A DNA stretch of 8,253 nt from CAZXCQ01 sp964639275 (GCA_964639275.1 CAZXCQ010000281.1:1-8253), one strand, 5' to 3'; positions 1 through 5,522 are shown, counted from the first letter of the stretch. Program-made: numbers and translations. Notes: a model not told the origin generated them from the letters alone.

Positions 1-60
1 AATAGGTGAGATCCTTGCCTACCCGCAAATCTAACAATGATCAGGTGACACTACCCATTT

Positions 61-152
61 TTAAATAATGGTCATAAAATTATTGTCTTAAATTTTAAAA
101 AAAAATAATCGGAATATAATAAAAATTAGAGAAATATATTTTGGCACAGATT
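61..152 (+). promoter_or_regulatory. AT-rich leader with a possible -10 box
   Basis: This stretch is strikingly AT-rich, with a run of nine A around 97-105. It contains a perfect TATAAT at 115-120, 32 bases before the ATG of the small HTH gene. No acceptable -35 box lies 16-18 bases upstream. The nearest TTG-type hexamer, TTGTCT at 83-88, is 26 bases away. AT-rich DNA readily gives chance -10 matches, so this is only a candidate promoter. Confidence 0.25.
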
Positions 153-302
153 ATGACAACCAAAGAAATGGCGAATTATTTAAAATTGCATCAAATAACG
201 ATATGGAAATCAGCCAAAGAAGGAAAAATCCCTTGCATTCGGATCGGTGGAGTCTGGCGCTTTGACAAAAAGGTAATTGATGAATGGCTTGGCAAAGGCT
301 AG
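153..302 (+). CDS. Excisionase/MerR-like helix-turn-helix DNA-binding microprotein
   Basis: This is a complete 49-residue protein and is probably a DNA-binding regulator. It matches the short HTH_17/excisionase layout: TTKEMANYL (2-10) is the first helix, HQITIWKSAKEGKIPCIRIGG (13-33) the recognition helix and wing, and WRFDKKVIDEWL (35-46) the closing signature. Proteins of this type recognise DNA as excisionases, partial antitoxin-like regulators or helper domains; which applies here cannot be told. The length is close to the bare domain, so no enzymatic part is missing. The start is uncertain. ATG 153 fits the family, but an in-frame TTG at 141 would add four residues and has a weak AGAG eight or nine bases upstream. 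The gene is AT-rich compared with the rest of the window, which suggests transfer. No integrase or other mobile gene lies next to it inside the window. Confidence 0.8.
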   Translation: MTTKEMANYLKLHQITIWKSAKEGKIPCIRIGGVWRFDKKVIDEWLGKG

Positions 303-701
303 ATTCTTTTCCTGTAATCTTTTGACCCAAGAAGGGGGTCTTTCCATGAAAAATGTACTCAAAATGCCTTAATCATGCTTCCGATGGGACCGGGACGTTC
401 TGTTGGGAGCCTGAAATACCATGGCGAAAAAGGGTGTTTGAATAATAGTCTAAGGCTTCAAGAAGCGTTTTTTAATCCCTTGTCTTTTTCCTCTCTATTC
501 AGATCGCTTCTCCTTTCATTATGTTCTTATCCTTCAGCCTGATCCTGCAATCCGAGCAGAGTAAATCTTAACCATTGCATTGATAGCAGCAGTACTACCA
601 ATAAATCTCTAGGAAAAACGGATTTCAATTTCGGAAGTGACTTCTGTTCTTTGGAGGAAAAGTCCTACAGATCAACCATATCAACCTTAAAGGAGGCAAT
701 T
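303..701. other. Non-coding stretch between the HTH gene and the membrane protein gene
   Basis: About 400 bases with no convincing gene on either strand. It holds the hairpin at 324-340. It also has a second small hairpin (GCTT 455-458 / AAGC 463-466) followed by GTTTTTTAA (467-475), which could end a short transcript. A TTGATA-16-TAAATC pair (580-607) is too weak to call a promoter. TTG 651 has GGAGG within the start codon region and is not a usable start for the next gene. Confidence 0.5.
324..345 (+). terminator. Weak terminator-like hairpin after the HTH gene
   Basis: GACCC (324-328) can pair with GGGTC (336-340) across a seven-base loop, followed by TTTCC. It begins 22 bases after the stop codon of the HTH gene, where a terminator would be expected. 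The stem is short and the T tract is poor. Confidence 0.25.
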
Positions 702-1055
702 ATGATGAAAAAGGAATATCTAAAACCATTTCTGTGGGGTATGGCAGTCGGCTCGATCGTTTTGCTTATCGTCATTTTCTCGGCAGGATGGGTGGTGACG
801 AATAGCACTGCCATGGCTGAAGCTAAACAAATGGCCGAAAATGCTGTTATTGAACGACTGACACCAATTTCCGTTGCACAGTTTATGAAAGATCCAAACA
901 GGGAAGAGCGACTCAAGGAGTTGAAAAAACTGAGTTCCTGGAAGAGAGCCGACTATGTTAAGAAACAGGGGTGGGCCACAATGCCCGGGGAGAAAGAGCC
1001 CGATCGTGACGTTGCCGATGCGTGTGCCAGACGGCTTGTGGATCTCAAAAAGTGA
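702..1055 (+). CDS. Conserved hypothetical single-pass membrane protein
   Basis: This 117-residue protein has a short positive N-terminus (MMKKEY), one membrane helix at about residues 9-32 (PFLWGMAVGSIVLLIVIF then SAGWVV) and a soluble tail. The tail has an Ala/Glu-rich helix (37-52), a charged segment (NREERLKELKKL, 66-77) and a C-terminal part with GWATMPG (90-96) and ADACARRL (105-112). The single cysteine is C108, so this is not a CxxCH cytochrome. A positive-inside reading puts the tail in the periplasm. I recall hypothetical proteins in proteobacteria with this FLWG...SAGWVV and QGWATMPG pattern but know no function for them. The start is ATG 702, preceded by AAAGGAGG (689-696); a second ATG follows at 705. 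The longer frame from TTG 651 adds 17 residues without a proper ribosome-binding site. Confidence 0.82.
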   Translation: MMKKEYLKPFLWGMAVGSIVLLIVIFSAGWVVTNSTAMAEAKQMAENAVIERLTPISVAQFMKDPNREERLKELKKLSSWKRADYVKKQGWATMPGEKEPDRDVADACARRLVDLKK

Positions 1056-1109
1056 GGACCCGTGGTCACCATCAGGAGTGCCAGACCAGGATTTAGGGAA
1101 TTTCCTCAA

Positions 1110-1130
1110 ACCAACCGCTATGCGGGTGGT
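1110..1130 (+). repeat. Stem-loop in the gap after the membrane protein gene
   Basis: ACCAACCGC (1110-1118) and GCGGGTGGT (1122-1130) pair in eight of nine positions around the three-base loop TAT. No T tract follows, so this is not a standard intrinsic terminator. It may stabilise the 3' end of the upstream message or be incidental. A second small inverted repeat, ATGAAT (1149-1154) / ATTCAT (1160-1165), lies between it and the next gene. Confidence 0.4.
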
Positions 1131-1200
1131 AGACGATTGATACATAAAATGAATGACTTATTCATCAAATGCAAGAGAATTACTGTAAAGGATGTTTAAA

Positions 1201-1436
1201 ATGAAGAGTAAGTCTGAAACAGACACACAAGCGGCAGATGCCCGGGCCGAGGCTAAACTTGAAGCGAACAAAATATGTGATGAGGCCTATAATCGAGCGA
1301 ATCAGGCATACAAAGAGGCAAAAGGCAGGCGGATATGGCCTATAAAAAGGCCAAGAAGGGGGCCGTAGCAGCCCGTAAGAAGGCAATAGAGCTAGCCAAC
1401 CAAGTTAGGCACAAGGCTACACGCAAATCACGGTAA
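1201..1436 (+). pseudogene. Ala/Lys-rich helical small protein interrupted by a -1 frameshift
   Basis: The gene starts at ATG 1201 with TAAAGGA eight bases upstream. Its first frame reads 55 codons to TAG 1366-1368. The Ala/Lys/Glu-rich pattern (AADARAEAKLEA, DEAYNRANQAYKEAK) stops making sense after codon 41 or 42. The same pattern resumes in the -1 frame from 1329 (ADMAYKKAKKGAVAARKKAI, then ELANQVRHKATRKSR) and ends at TAA 1434-1436. Restoring one base near 1324-1329 would give one helical protein of about 78 residues, probably coiled-coil and basic at its C-terminus. The break could be a real mutation, a sequencing error, or ribosomal -1 slippage: A AAA G at 1320-1324 is in the right phase for tRNA-Lys to slip. 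The function is unknown; similar low-complexity helical proteins exist, but no family name can be supported. Confidence 0.6.
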
Positions 1437-1536
1437 GAAAAGCAGTTTTAGAAAACACTTGCCTCGATTTATTGAGAAGATACAGAAAGCGCTGAATCAA
1501 AAATCACGGAATATTTTGAATCAAAAGGAGGTCAAA

Positions 1537-1842
1537 ATGAACATCTATGTAGGCAACTTATCATACGAGGTCACCCAAGAGGAGTTGCAGAAGACTTTTG
1601 AAGCCTTTGGCATTGTCGAATCTAGCAGAGTCATAATGGATACGCATACTGGCAGATCAAAAGGATTCGGATTTGTGGAAATGCCAGATAGTGCTAGTGC
1701 CCGCTCGGCGATAGATGGGTTGGATGGTAAAGCGTTAAAGGGGCGAACGATTAAGGTAAATGAAGCACGAGCCCGTACCGAAGGCATTAGACACAACGGA
1801 AATCGAAGCAGAGTAAGACAAGGTGGGAGACGGCGTTTCTGA
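1537..1842 (+). CDS. RRM-domain RNA-binding protein
   Basis: A 101-residue protein with a single RNA recognition motif, the short type known from cyanobacteria and many proteobacteria. RNP2 is IYVGNL (3-8) and RNP1 is KGFGFVEM (42-49). The aromatic residues that stack on RNA bases are present at Y4, F44 and F46. The second half of the fold is ASARSAIDGLDGKALKGR (53-70) and TIKVNEARAR (71-80). The tail from about 85 is Arg/Gly-rich (RSRVRQGGRRRF), as usual for these proteins, and probably adds non-specific RNA affinity. It is cytoplasmic. The start is ATG 1537, with AAAAGGAGGT (1523-1532) four to five bases upstream. The same frame extends further upstream but the RRM begins right at this ATG. 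Cyanobacterial relatives are often cold-induced. Here the gene sits about 530 bases before an RhlB-type RNA helicase on the same strand. Confidence 0.95.
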   Translation: MNIYVGNLSYEVTQEELQKTFEAFGIVESSRVIMDTHTGRSKGFGFVEMPDSASARSAIDGLDGKALKGRTIKVNEARARTEGIRHNGNRSRVRQGGRRRF

Positions 1843-1946
1843 ACGCTGCTCAAAGATAAAGCCTGATAAGCCTGGACCGGGCGTTGGTGTGGTTAGGAAG
1901 TATGGCTGGGAGGGTGCATCAGGCATAGGTATTGGGAGGGGGTATC

Positions 1947-2090
1947 ATGGCGAAGCGAAATAGACGTAGTTCTGAGAAGTTTCAGAAAGAAGTCAACCGA
2001 AAGAAAAAGGCCAAGAGAAAGATGGAAAGGCGGCAGGGCAAGAAGGATCAGACCATTGAGGTTGATGAGACACAGGCCACCGAATCCTGA
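1947..2090 (+). CDS. Very basic 47-residue microprotein
   Basis: A complete small ORF encoding MAKRNRRSSE at the N-terminus, then a Lys/Arg-rich helix (KFQKEVNRKKKAKRKMERR, 11-29) and an acidic end (TIEVDETQATES, 36-47). GGGAGGGGG (1934-1942) lies four bases before the ATG. The clean start signal and the sharp basic-then-acidic layout favour a real gene over chance, although the short length limits certainty. Basic microproteins of this kind are plausible nucleic-acid or ribosome binders, and the neighbouring RRM gene 105 bases upstream fits that. No family can be named. No terminator separates it from the RRM gene, so the two may share a transcript; an inverted repeat GCCTGAT (1861-1867) / ATCAGGC (1918-1924) lies between them. 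Confidence 0.62.
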   Translation: MAKRNRRSSEKFQKEVNRKKKAKRKMERRQGKKDQTIEVDETQATES

Positions 2091-2206
2091 TCCCCTCACG
2101 GCAATGGTAGTCGCTGCCTGCATCTAATATAACTGAAAGGCAATTCTGTTGGCGATTGCGCGAAAATAACCTCGAAATTGGGTCTGAATTTTGGATCTAT
2201 AATTCC

Positions 2207-2349
2207 CTTGAGAGTCCAAAGTTATCGCCTGGCAAGTGAATTTTAGAGAAATACCCCATTGGCTAACCGCCATTCCTGCCAAGGCGGGAATCCAGTAAAA
2301 TCAACGACTGATGCGTTCCTGATTCCCAGGAATGACAGAACTTCGGACT
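2207..2349. repeat. Palindromic intergenic repeat element (REP/MITE-like)
   Basis: Nested inverted repeats fill this gap. The outer arms are AGTCCAAAGTT (2213-2223) and AACTTCGGACT (2339-2349), matching in 10 of 11 positions. Inner arms are CATTCCTG (2271-2278) and CAGGAATG (2327-2334). The left inner unit is itself a hairpin-like CATTCCTGCCAAGGCGGGAA (2271-2290) followed by TCCAG, and the right one is TTCCTG/CAGGAA (2316-2321/2327-2332). The left end contains a 17-base motif that recurs inverted at 5076-5092. There is no transposase, so this resembles a non-autonomous palindromic repeat. The gap from 2091 to 2376 holds no other clear feature. Confidence 0.72.
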
Positions 2350-2376
2350 GTATAGCGAAATAAGAAAGGTAAATTA

Positions 2377-3876
2377 TTGTTTAAACATCTAATACACAAA
2401 TCTCGCGACCTCCCAGTAGAAAGAACAAACGAAAATGAGCCATCGCAAAAAGCATACGACGCATTTTTACCCGTCAGCGCTGGCATAGACGTCCTTCCTG
2501 ACATAGCTGCCCTCCAGGATTCAGGGGACAAACACAATTCACATAGATCAAGGCGCCCAAGCAAAGGGAAAGAGCTGCGGGCTGTCTGGGAAATCTCCCA
2601 ATTTGACGTGCCCGATGCCCAAGGGCAGAGCCGCTTTCATGATCTTGCCCTCCCCGTAGAAATTATGCATGCTATCGCTGACCTGGGCTTTCAATACTGT
2701 ACGCCGATACAGGCGGAGATCCTTCCCGAAGCCATCGCCGGTTCGGATACCACGGGAAAGGCACAGACAGGAACCGGCAAGAGCGCCGCCTTTCTGCTCA
2801 ATATCTATACCCAGTTGCTGAGGAAACCCTTCCAGGGCAAGCGACGACCGGGTATTCCCCGTGTATTGATCCTGGCCCCTACACGGGAACTGGTGCTTCA
2901 AATTGAAAAAGACGCCCTTGCCATCGGAAAATACACTGATATTCAGATCCAGTCTGTTTTCGGTGGATTAGGCTACGGCAAACAAAAGCGAGCTCTGGCA
3001 GAAAAAATCGTCGATATCATCGTCGCCACTCCGGGACGATTGCTCGATTTCCACAGGCAAAGGCAGTTGCAGCTTCACAAAGTTGAAATCCTTGTTATCG
3101 ATGAAGCCGACCGATTGCTGGATATGGGGTTTATCCCCGATGTCCGCCAGATCGTCAACGCTATGCCACCCAAAGACAAGCGCCAGACAATGTTTTTCAG
3201 CGCCACGCTCACACCTGAGGTGGAACGGCTGGCCGAGCAGTGGACGCTGGATCCGGTCCACGTAGAGATCGAACCGGCACAGGTGGCGGCGGAATCGGTC
3301 AGACAGCTGATCTATATTGTCACCGCCGAAGAAAAGTTCGCCCTTCTGCTGAATCTGATTGCCGGTGAGAATCTGGAGAGGGTCCTCGTTTTCACGAATC
3401 GAAAGGATCAAACCAGACGCCTGGCAGATCGTCTGAAGCAGTACCGCATCAATTGCGCCTTCCTTTCCGGTGACGTCCCCCAAAGCAAGCGAATCAAAAA
3501 TCTTGAAAATTTCCGCAATGGAAAGATTCGCGTTTTGGTTGCTACTGATGTGGCGGCACGCGGCCTGCACATCGAGGGCATCAGCCACGTCATCAATTTT
3601 ACCCTCCCCCGGCAGCCCGAAGACTATGTGCATCGGATCGGGCGGACCGGCCGTGCCGGCGCTACCGGGATTTCAGTGAGTTTCGCCTGTGAGAAGGATT
3701 CCTTCTACATCCCCCCAATCGAGAAATACCTGGGAAACTCGCTGAGTTGCGTGCACCCCAATCGAGCGTTATTGAAGGTGCCACCGCAGCCGATCAGGGA
3801 ACTGGGAGCCGTCAAAACACCCTCTTCCCGGCGAAAGAGACGGCATTCAAAGAGGAGATCCAGCGCGCCTGCATGA
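2377..3876 (+). CDS. rhlB: RhlB-type DEAD-box ATP-dependent RNA helicase
   Basis: This 499-residue protein unwinds short RNA duplexes using ATP. All core motifs are visible: Q motif (F87 and GFQYCTPIQ, 104-112), motif I AQTGTGKS (129-136), Ia PTREL (168-172), GG (196-197), TPGR (218-221), II DEAD (242-245), III SAT (275-277), IV VLVFTNRK (336-343), V ATDVAARGLHI (389-399) and VI HRIGRTGRAG (419-428). The segments W71-E-I-S-Q-F-D-V, SRFHDL (85-90), LSGDVPQ and DDYVHR-like PEDYVHR follow pseudomonad RhlB more closely than RhlE or DeaD, so I call it RhlB-type. The C-terminus is basic (SSRRKRRHSKRR, 483-494). Residues 1-65 are not recognisable. The start must be TTG 2377: the in-frame stop at 2353 and the lack of any ATG before residue 98 leave no other option upstream of the conserved W71. 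AAAGG at 2365-2369 serves as ribosome-binding site. Motif I ends in Ser instead of the usual Thr, which is still functional chemistry. Degradosome membership is known for E. coli RhlB but is not shown here. Confidence 0.95.
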   Translation: MFKHLIHKSRDLPVERTNENEPSQKAYDAFLPVSAGIDVLPDIAALQDSGDKHNSHRSRRPSKGKELRAVWEISQFDVPDAQGQSRFHDLALPVEIMHAIADLGFQYCTPIQAEILPEAIAGSDTTGKAQTGTGKSAAFLLNIYTQLLRKPFQGKRRPGIPRVLILAPTRELVLQIEKDALAIGKYTDIQIQSVFGGLGYGKQKRALAEKIVDIIVATPGRLLDFHRQRQLQLHKVEILVIDEADRLLDMGFIPDVRQIVNAMPPKDKRQTMFFSATLTPEVERLAEQWTLDPVHVEIEPAQVAAESVRQLIYIVTAEEKFALLLNLIAGENLERVLVFTNRKDQTRRLADRLKQYRINCAFLSGDVPQSKRIKNLENFRNGKIRVLVATDVAARGLHIEGISHVINFTLPRQPEDYVHRIGRTGRAGATGISVSFACEKDSFYIPPIEKYLGNSLSCVHPNRALLKVPPQPIRELGAVKTPSSRRKRRHSKRRSSAPA

Positions 3877-3890
3877 CGGTCTCTTTTCTC
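3834..3890. terminator. Possible terminator at the end of the helicase gene
   Basis: AAAGAGAC (3834-3841) pairs perfectly with GTCTCTTT (3879-3886), and the right arm runs into TTTTCTC. The 37-base loop spans the last codons and the stop of the helicase gene. The same stem could act on the opposite strand for the cupin gene that converges from the right. The long loop makes this a weak candidate. Confidence 0.3.
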
Positions 3891-3921
3891 AGCGTCCATA
3901 CGACGAACCGCGATACAATTC

Positions 3922-4239
3922 TCATATGGGTGGGGCAATCGTCACAAGGACCCTCAAATCACCTCTGGCTCGCACGCCATGGGGTTCAGCAATTTCTGAG
4001 ATCAAGACATCTCCTGCCCTTGCAGGGAGAGTGGCACCATCTTTTCCCAGGAATTCCCCTTCGCCTTCAAGCACGACTATGCTGAGCTGTCCCTCTATCT
4101 CATGGGAATGAATGGGAAGCTCCTGGCCTGCCCTAAAATTGAAATTAAGGATCTTGAAATAGGGTGAATCGTGCACAAGGTAGCTCTTCATCCCCTTTTC
4201 GTCAAAGTCGTTCTCTTTGTACAGACTTATCCTTTTCAT
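3922..4239 (-). CDS. Single-domain cupin protein
   Basis: A 105-residue small beta-barrel protein of the cupin superfamily, probably metal-binding. Cupin motif 1 is G39...H44-S-H46...Q51 within AGQELPIHSHEIEGQLSIVV (37-56), and it continues to EGEGEF (58-63). Motif 2 is AGDVLISEIAEPHGVRA (75-91), with H87 as the third histidine. Likely metal ligands are H44, H46, H87 and either E49 or Q51. Such one-domain cupins range from sugar or polyketide enzymes to ligand sensors, so no substrate is assigned. The start is the second ATG of the frame (4239): the first, at 4257, lies upstream of the ribosome-binding site AAAGGAGGAGGA (4243-4254, - strand), which it would otherwise encode. The gene converges on the helicase with only 45 bases between stops. 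Confidence 0.9.
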   Translation of the reverse strand: MKRISLYKENDFDEKGMKSYLVHDSPYFKILNFNFRAGQELPIHSHEIEGQLSIVVLEGEGEFLGKDGATLPARAGDVLISEIAEPHGVRARGDLRVLVTIAPPI

Positions 4240-4258
4240 ATATCCTCCTCCTTTCATA

Positions 4259-4276
4259 TGAATCTATGATGATTCA
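4259..4276. promoter_or_regulatory. Operator-like dyad upstream of the cupin gene
   Basis: TGAATC (4259-4264) and GATTCA (4271-4276) form a perfect 6-bp dyad around a six-base spacer, 20 bases upstream of the cupin start codon and just before its ribosome-binding site. Size and placement fit a repressor site or an mRNA hairpin. The rest of 4258-4553, nearly 300 bases, shows no clear gene; long - strand frames there look non-coding. Confidence 0.3.
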
Positions 4277-4553
4277 AGACTTACATATCATCGACCAAAG
4301 TGAAAGAGATATTTGATGGCCAACAGCTGCTTTTTGATCGTCGAACGCAGCGTCCCCGCCAAAACAGCCAACGCCCCATCGTTTGAATCGAGATCATGTG
4401 GCAATTTGGCAGCAGAAAACGCTTGACATTTAGAAGACAAAGGCGATGAGTTATGCTGTAGGTCTGTAAAGCGTGTGAAGCATGCAGCATGGGGAACCCA
4501 TTTTTTGCAAAGCAGCACCTCATAGTCAAAATCTTGGAGCACCATGTCCGCTG

Positions 4554-4958
4554 ATGCTGTCGGAAACAGTGAAAAAGATAGAAGACCTGATCTCTGAAGT
4601 GGCGAAACTGCAAAATGAGTATGTGGTGCGGGTATGCCCCGGGTGTAAAGCCACATGCTGTACCAGGGTTCACTATCTTTTCACTGAGAAGGATATCCTT
4701 TTTCTCAGGCTGTCCGGGCAAAAACAGGGGTGTACAAGGGAGACCTTTTCAAAAAAAGGGTGTCGGTTCCTGGGGCAGACCGGGTGCACCCTTGGTCCAA
4801 AATCCAGGCCCTTTATCTGCCATCACTACATCTGCCCTGACCTGGAAACCGAGATAAAGAGGTGCGACCCCGGGCTTATGGGTGATCTCGAGACCAAATT
4901 CAGGCTCGTTGACCTGCTGCGGGGCCAGATGTGGAGCGAATACCTGGACAGTCTTTAG
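4554..4958 (+). CDS. Cysteine-cluster protein of the YkgJ (CxxCxxCC) type
   Basis: A 134-residue protein with ten cysteines, probably binding zinc or an iron-sulfur centre. Counting from ATG 4554, the cysteines are C28, C31, C35 and C36 (CPGCKATCC), C60, C70 and C78 (GCRFLGQTGCTL, 69-80), C89 and C94 (RPFICHHYICP, 85-95) and C104. The order 'CxxCxxxCC, then GCxFL...GCTL, then RPxxC' is the layout of the YkgJ-like cysteine-cluster family, here with one extra base-pair-scale spacer residue in the first motif. The N-terminal helix SETVKKIEDLISEVAKLQNE (3-22) and the C-terminal helix (111-132) flank the cluster. It is cytoplasmic, with no signal peptide. The start is uncertain. ATG 4482 would add 24 residues (with one more Cys), but that part reads like non-coding DNA. 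GGAG at 4536-4539 is rather far from ATG 4554. The biochemical role of the family is unknown. Confidence 0.8.
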   Translation: MLSETVKKIEDLISEVAKLQNEYVVRVCPGCKATCCTRVHYLFTEKDILFLRLSGQKQGCTRETFSKKGCRFLGQTGCTLGPKSRPFICHHYICPDLETEIKRCDPGLMGDLETKFRLVDLLRGQMWSEYLDSL

Positions 4959-5041
4959 ATTTAAGCGATGCCCAAAAGATATTGGCCCACTTCCAAACCA
5001 AGGCCTCAAATGGTAATATCTCAATGATTGGGGGGAGGAGA

Positions 5042-5092
5042 CCTGGATGCCGGATCAAGTCCGCCATGACGAGAGAACTTTGGACTCTCAAG
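5042..5092. repeat. Second copy of the intergenic palindromic repeat
   Basis: The element begins with CCTGGATGCCGGATCAAGTC (5042-5061). ATGCCGGA (5047-5054) pairs with TCCGCCAT (5060-5067) in seven of eight positions around TCAAG. It ends with AGAACTTTGGACTCTCAAG (5074-5092). The last 17 bases are the exact reverse complement of 2207-2223, and AGAACTT.GGACT also recurs at 2337-2349, so these sites belong to one repeat family. This copy has one hairpin rather than two. The rest of the gap (4959-5041, 5093-5146) shows only a short GATATT (4978-4983) / AATATC (5015-5020) pair. Confidence 0.7.
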
Positions 5093-5160
5093 CTCAGATG
5101 TTAATATTGGAAAATAGAGGTGCGGTATTCGGATTTGACTTTTCCTAAGGAGGTTGAAAA

Positions 5161-5517
5161 ATGAAATGTGATCGATGTAATGAGTCGATAGAGGCAGGAG
5201 AAGAGCGGGAACATCACGGACAGGTCCTGTGCGAGGACTGTTATATGGACGCCCTTTCACCGGCCCGGTCCTGTGACCCGTGGGCCGTACACAGCGCCAA
5301 GTCCTTAAAGGAACAGAGGGGTCGGGTTGAAGTCAACGAGGTCCAGAAAAGGATCCTCCGGATACTGGAAGAGACCGGCGGAATCGAGCCCAGGCTCCTT
5401 GTGGAGCGGCTTCAGATAAGGCCTCTGGATCTTGAAAGAGAGATCGCAGCGCTTCGACACATGGAGAAAGTGAGGGGAGAGCTAAGGGATGGAAAAAAGG
5501 TTGTTCGTTTGTGGTAG
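5161..5517 (+). CDS. Zinc-ribbon plus winged-helix hypothetical protein
   Basis: A 118-residue two-part protein. The N-terminal zinc finger has CDRC (3-6), then EHHGQ (17-21) and CEDC (24-27), a four-cysteine treble-clef/LIM-like knuckle. It is followed by a conserved-looking linker, YMDALSPARSCDPWAVHSAK (28-47). The C-terminal half (VQKRILRILEETGGIEPRLL, 60-79, then LEREIAALRHMEKVRGELRDG) reads as a winged helix: helix, helix, recognition helix and a short wing. This points to a nucleic-acid-binding or regulatory role, by inference only. I recall similar hypothetical proteins in sulfate-reducing deltaproteobacteria but no assigned function. The start is secure: TAAGGAGGT (5146-5154), a full anti-Shine-Dalgarno match, lies six bases before the ATG, which suggests strong translation. 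An intrinsic terminator follows, so it is probably a single-gene unit or the end of one. Confidence 0.88.
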   Translation: MKCDRCNESIEAGEEREHHGQVLCEDCYMDALSPARSCDPWAVHSAKSLKEQRGRVEVNEVQKRILRILEETGGIEPRLLVERLQIRPLDLEREIAALRHMEKVRGELRDGKKVVRLW

Positions 5518-5522
5518 GTGCC

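Noticed and set aside
375..542. Short + strand frame starting at ATG 375
   Set aside because: No ribosome-binding site, no recognisable pattern, and Ser/Leu-rich low-complexity sequence at its end.
1817..1963. Open frame overlapping the end of the RRM gene, Gly/Lys-rich (KPGPGVGVV...)
   Set aside because: The RRM gene already ends in a typical Arg/Gly tail in its own frame, and this frame lacks a good start and overlaps the next gene's start.
2968..3633. 221-residue - strand frame inside the helicase gene
   Set aside because: It is fully covered by the DEAD-box core on the other strand, whose motifs are unmistakable.
4423..4451. TTGACA at 4423-4428 as a promoter for the cysteine-cluster gene
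   Set aside because: The hexamer 17 bases downstream is ATGAGT, a poor -10, and other spacings are no better.
4281..4721. Two long - strand frames (4281-4721 and 4288-4656)
   Set aside because: They overlap the cysteine-cluster gene, have no ribosome-binding site, and their sequences (many Cys, Phe, His, Trp) do not resemble a known family. I could not confirm a transposase remnant either.
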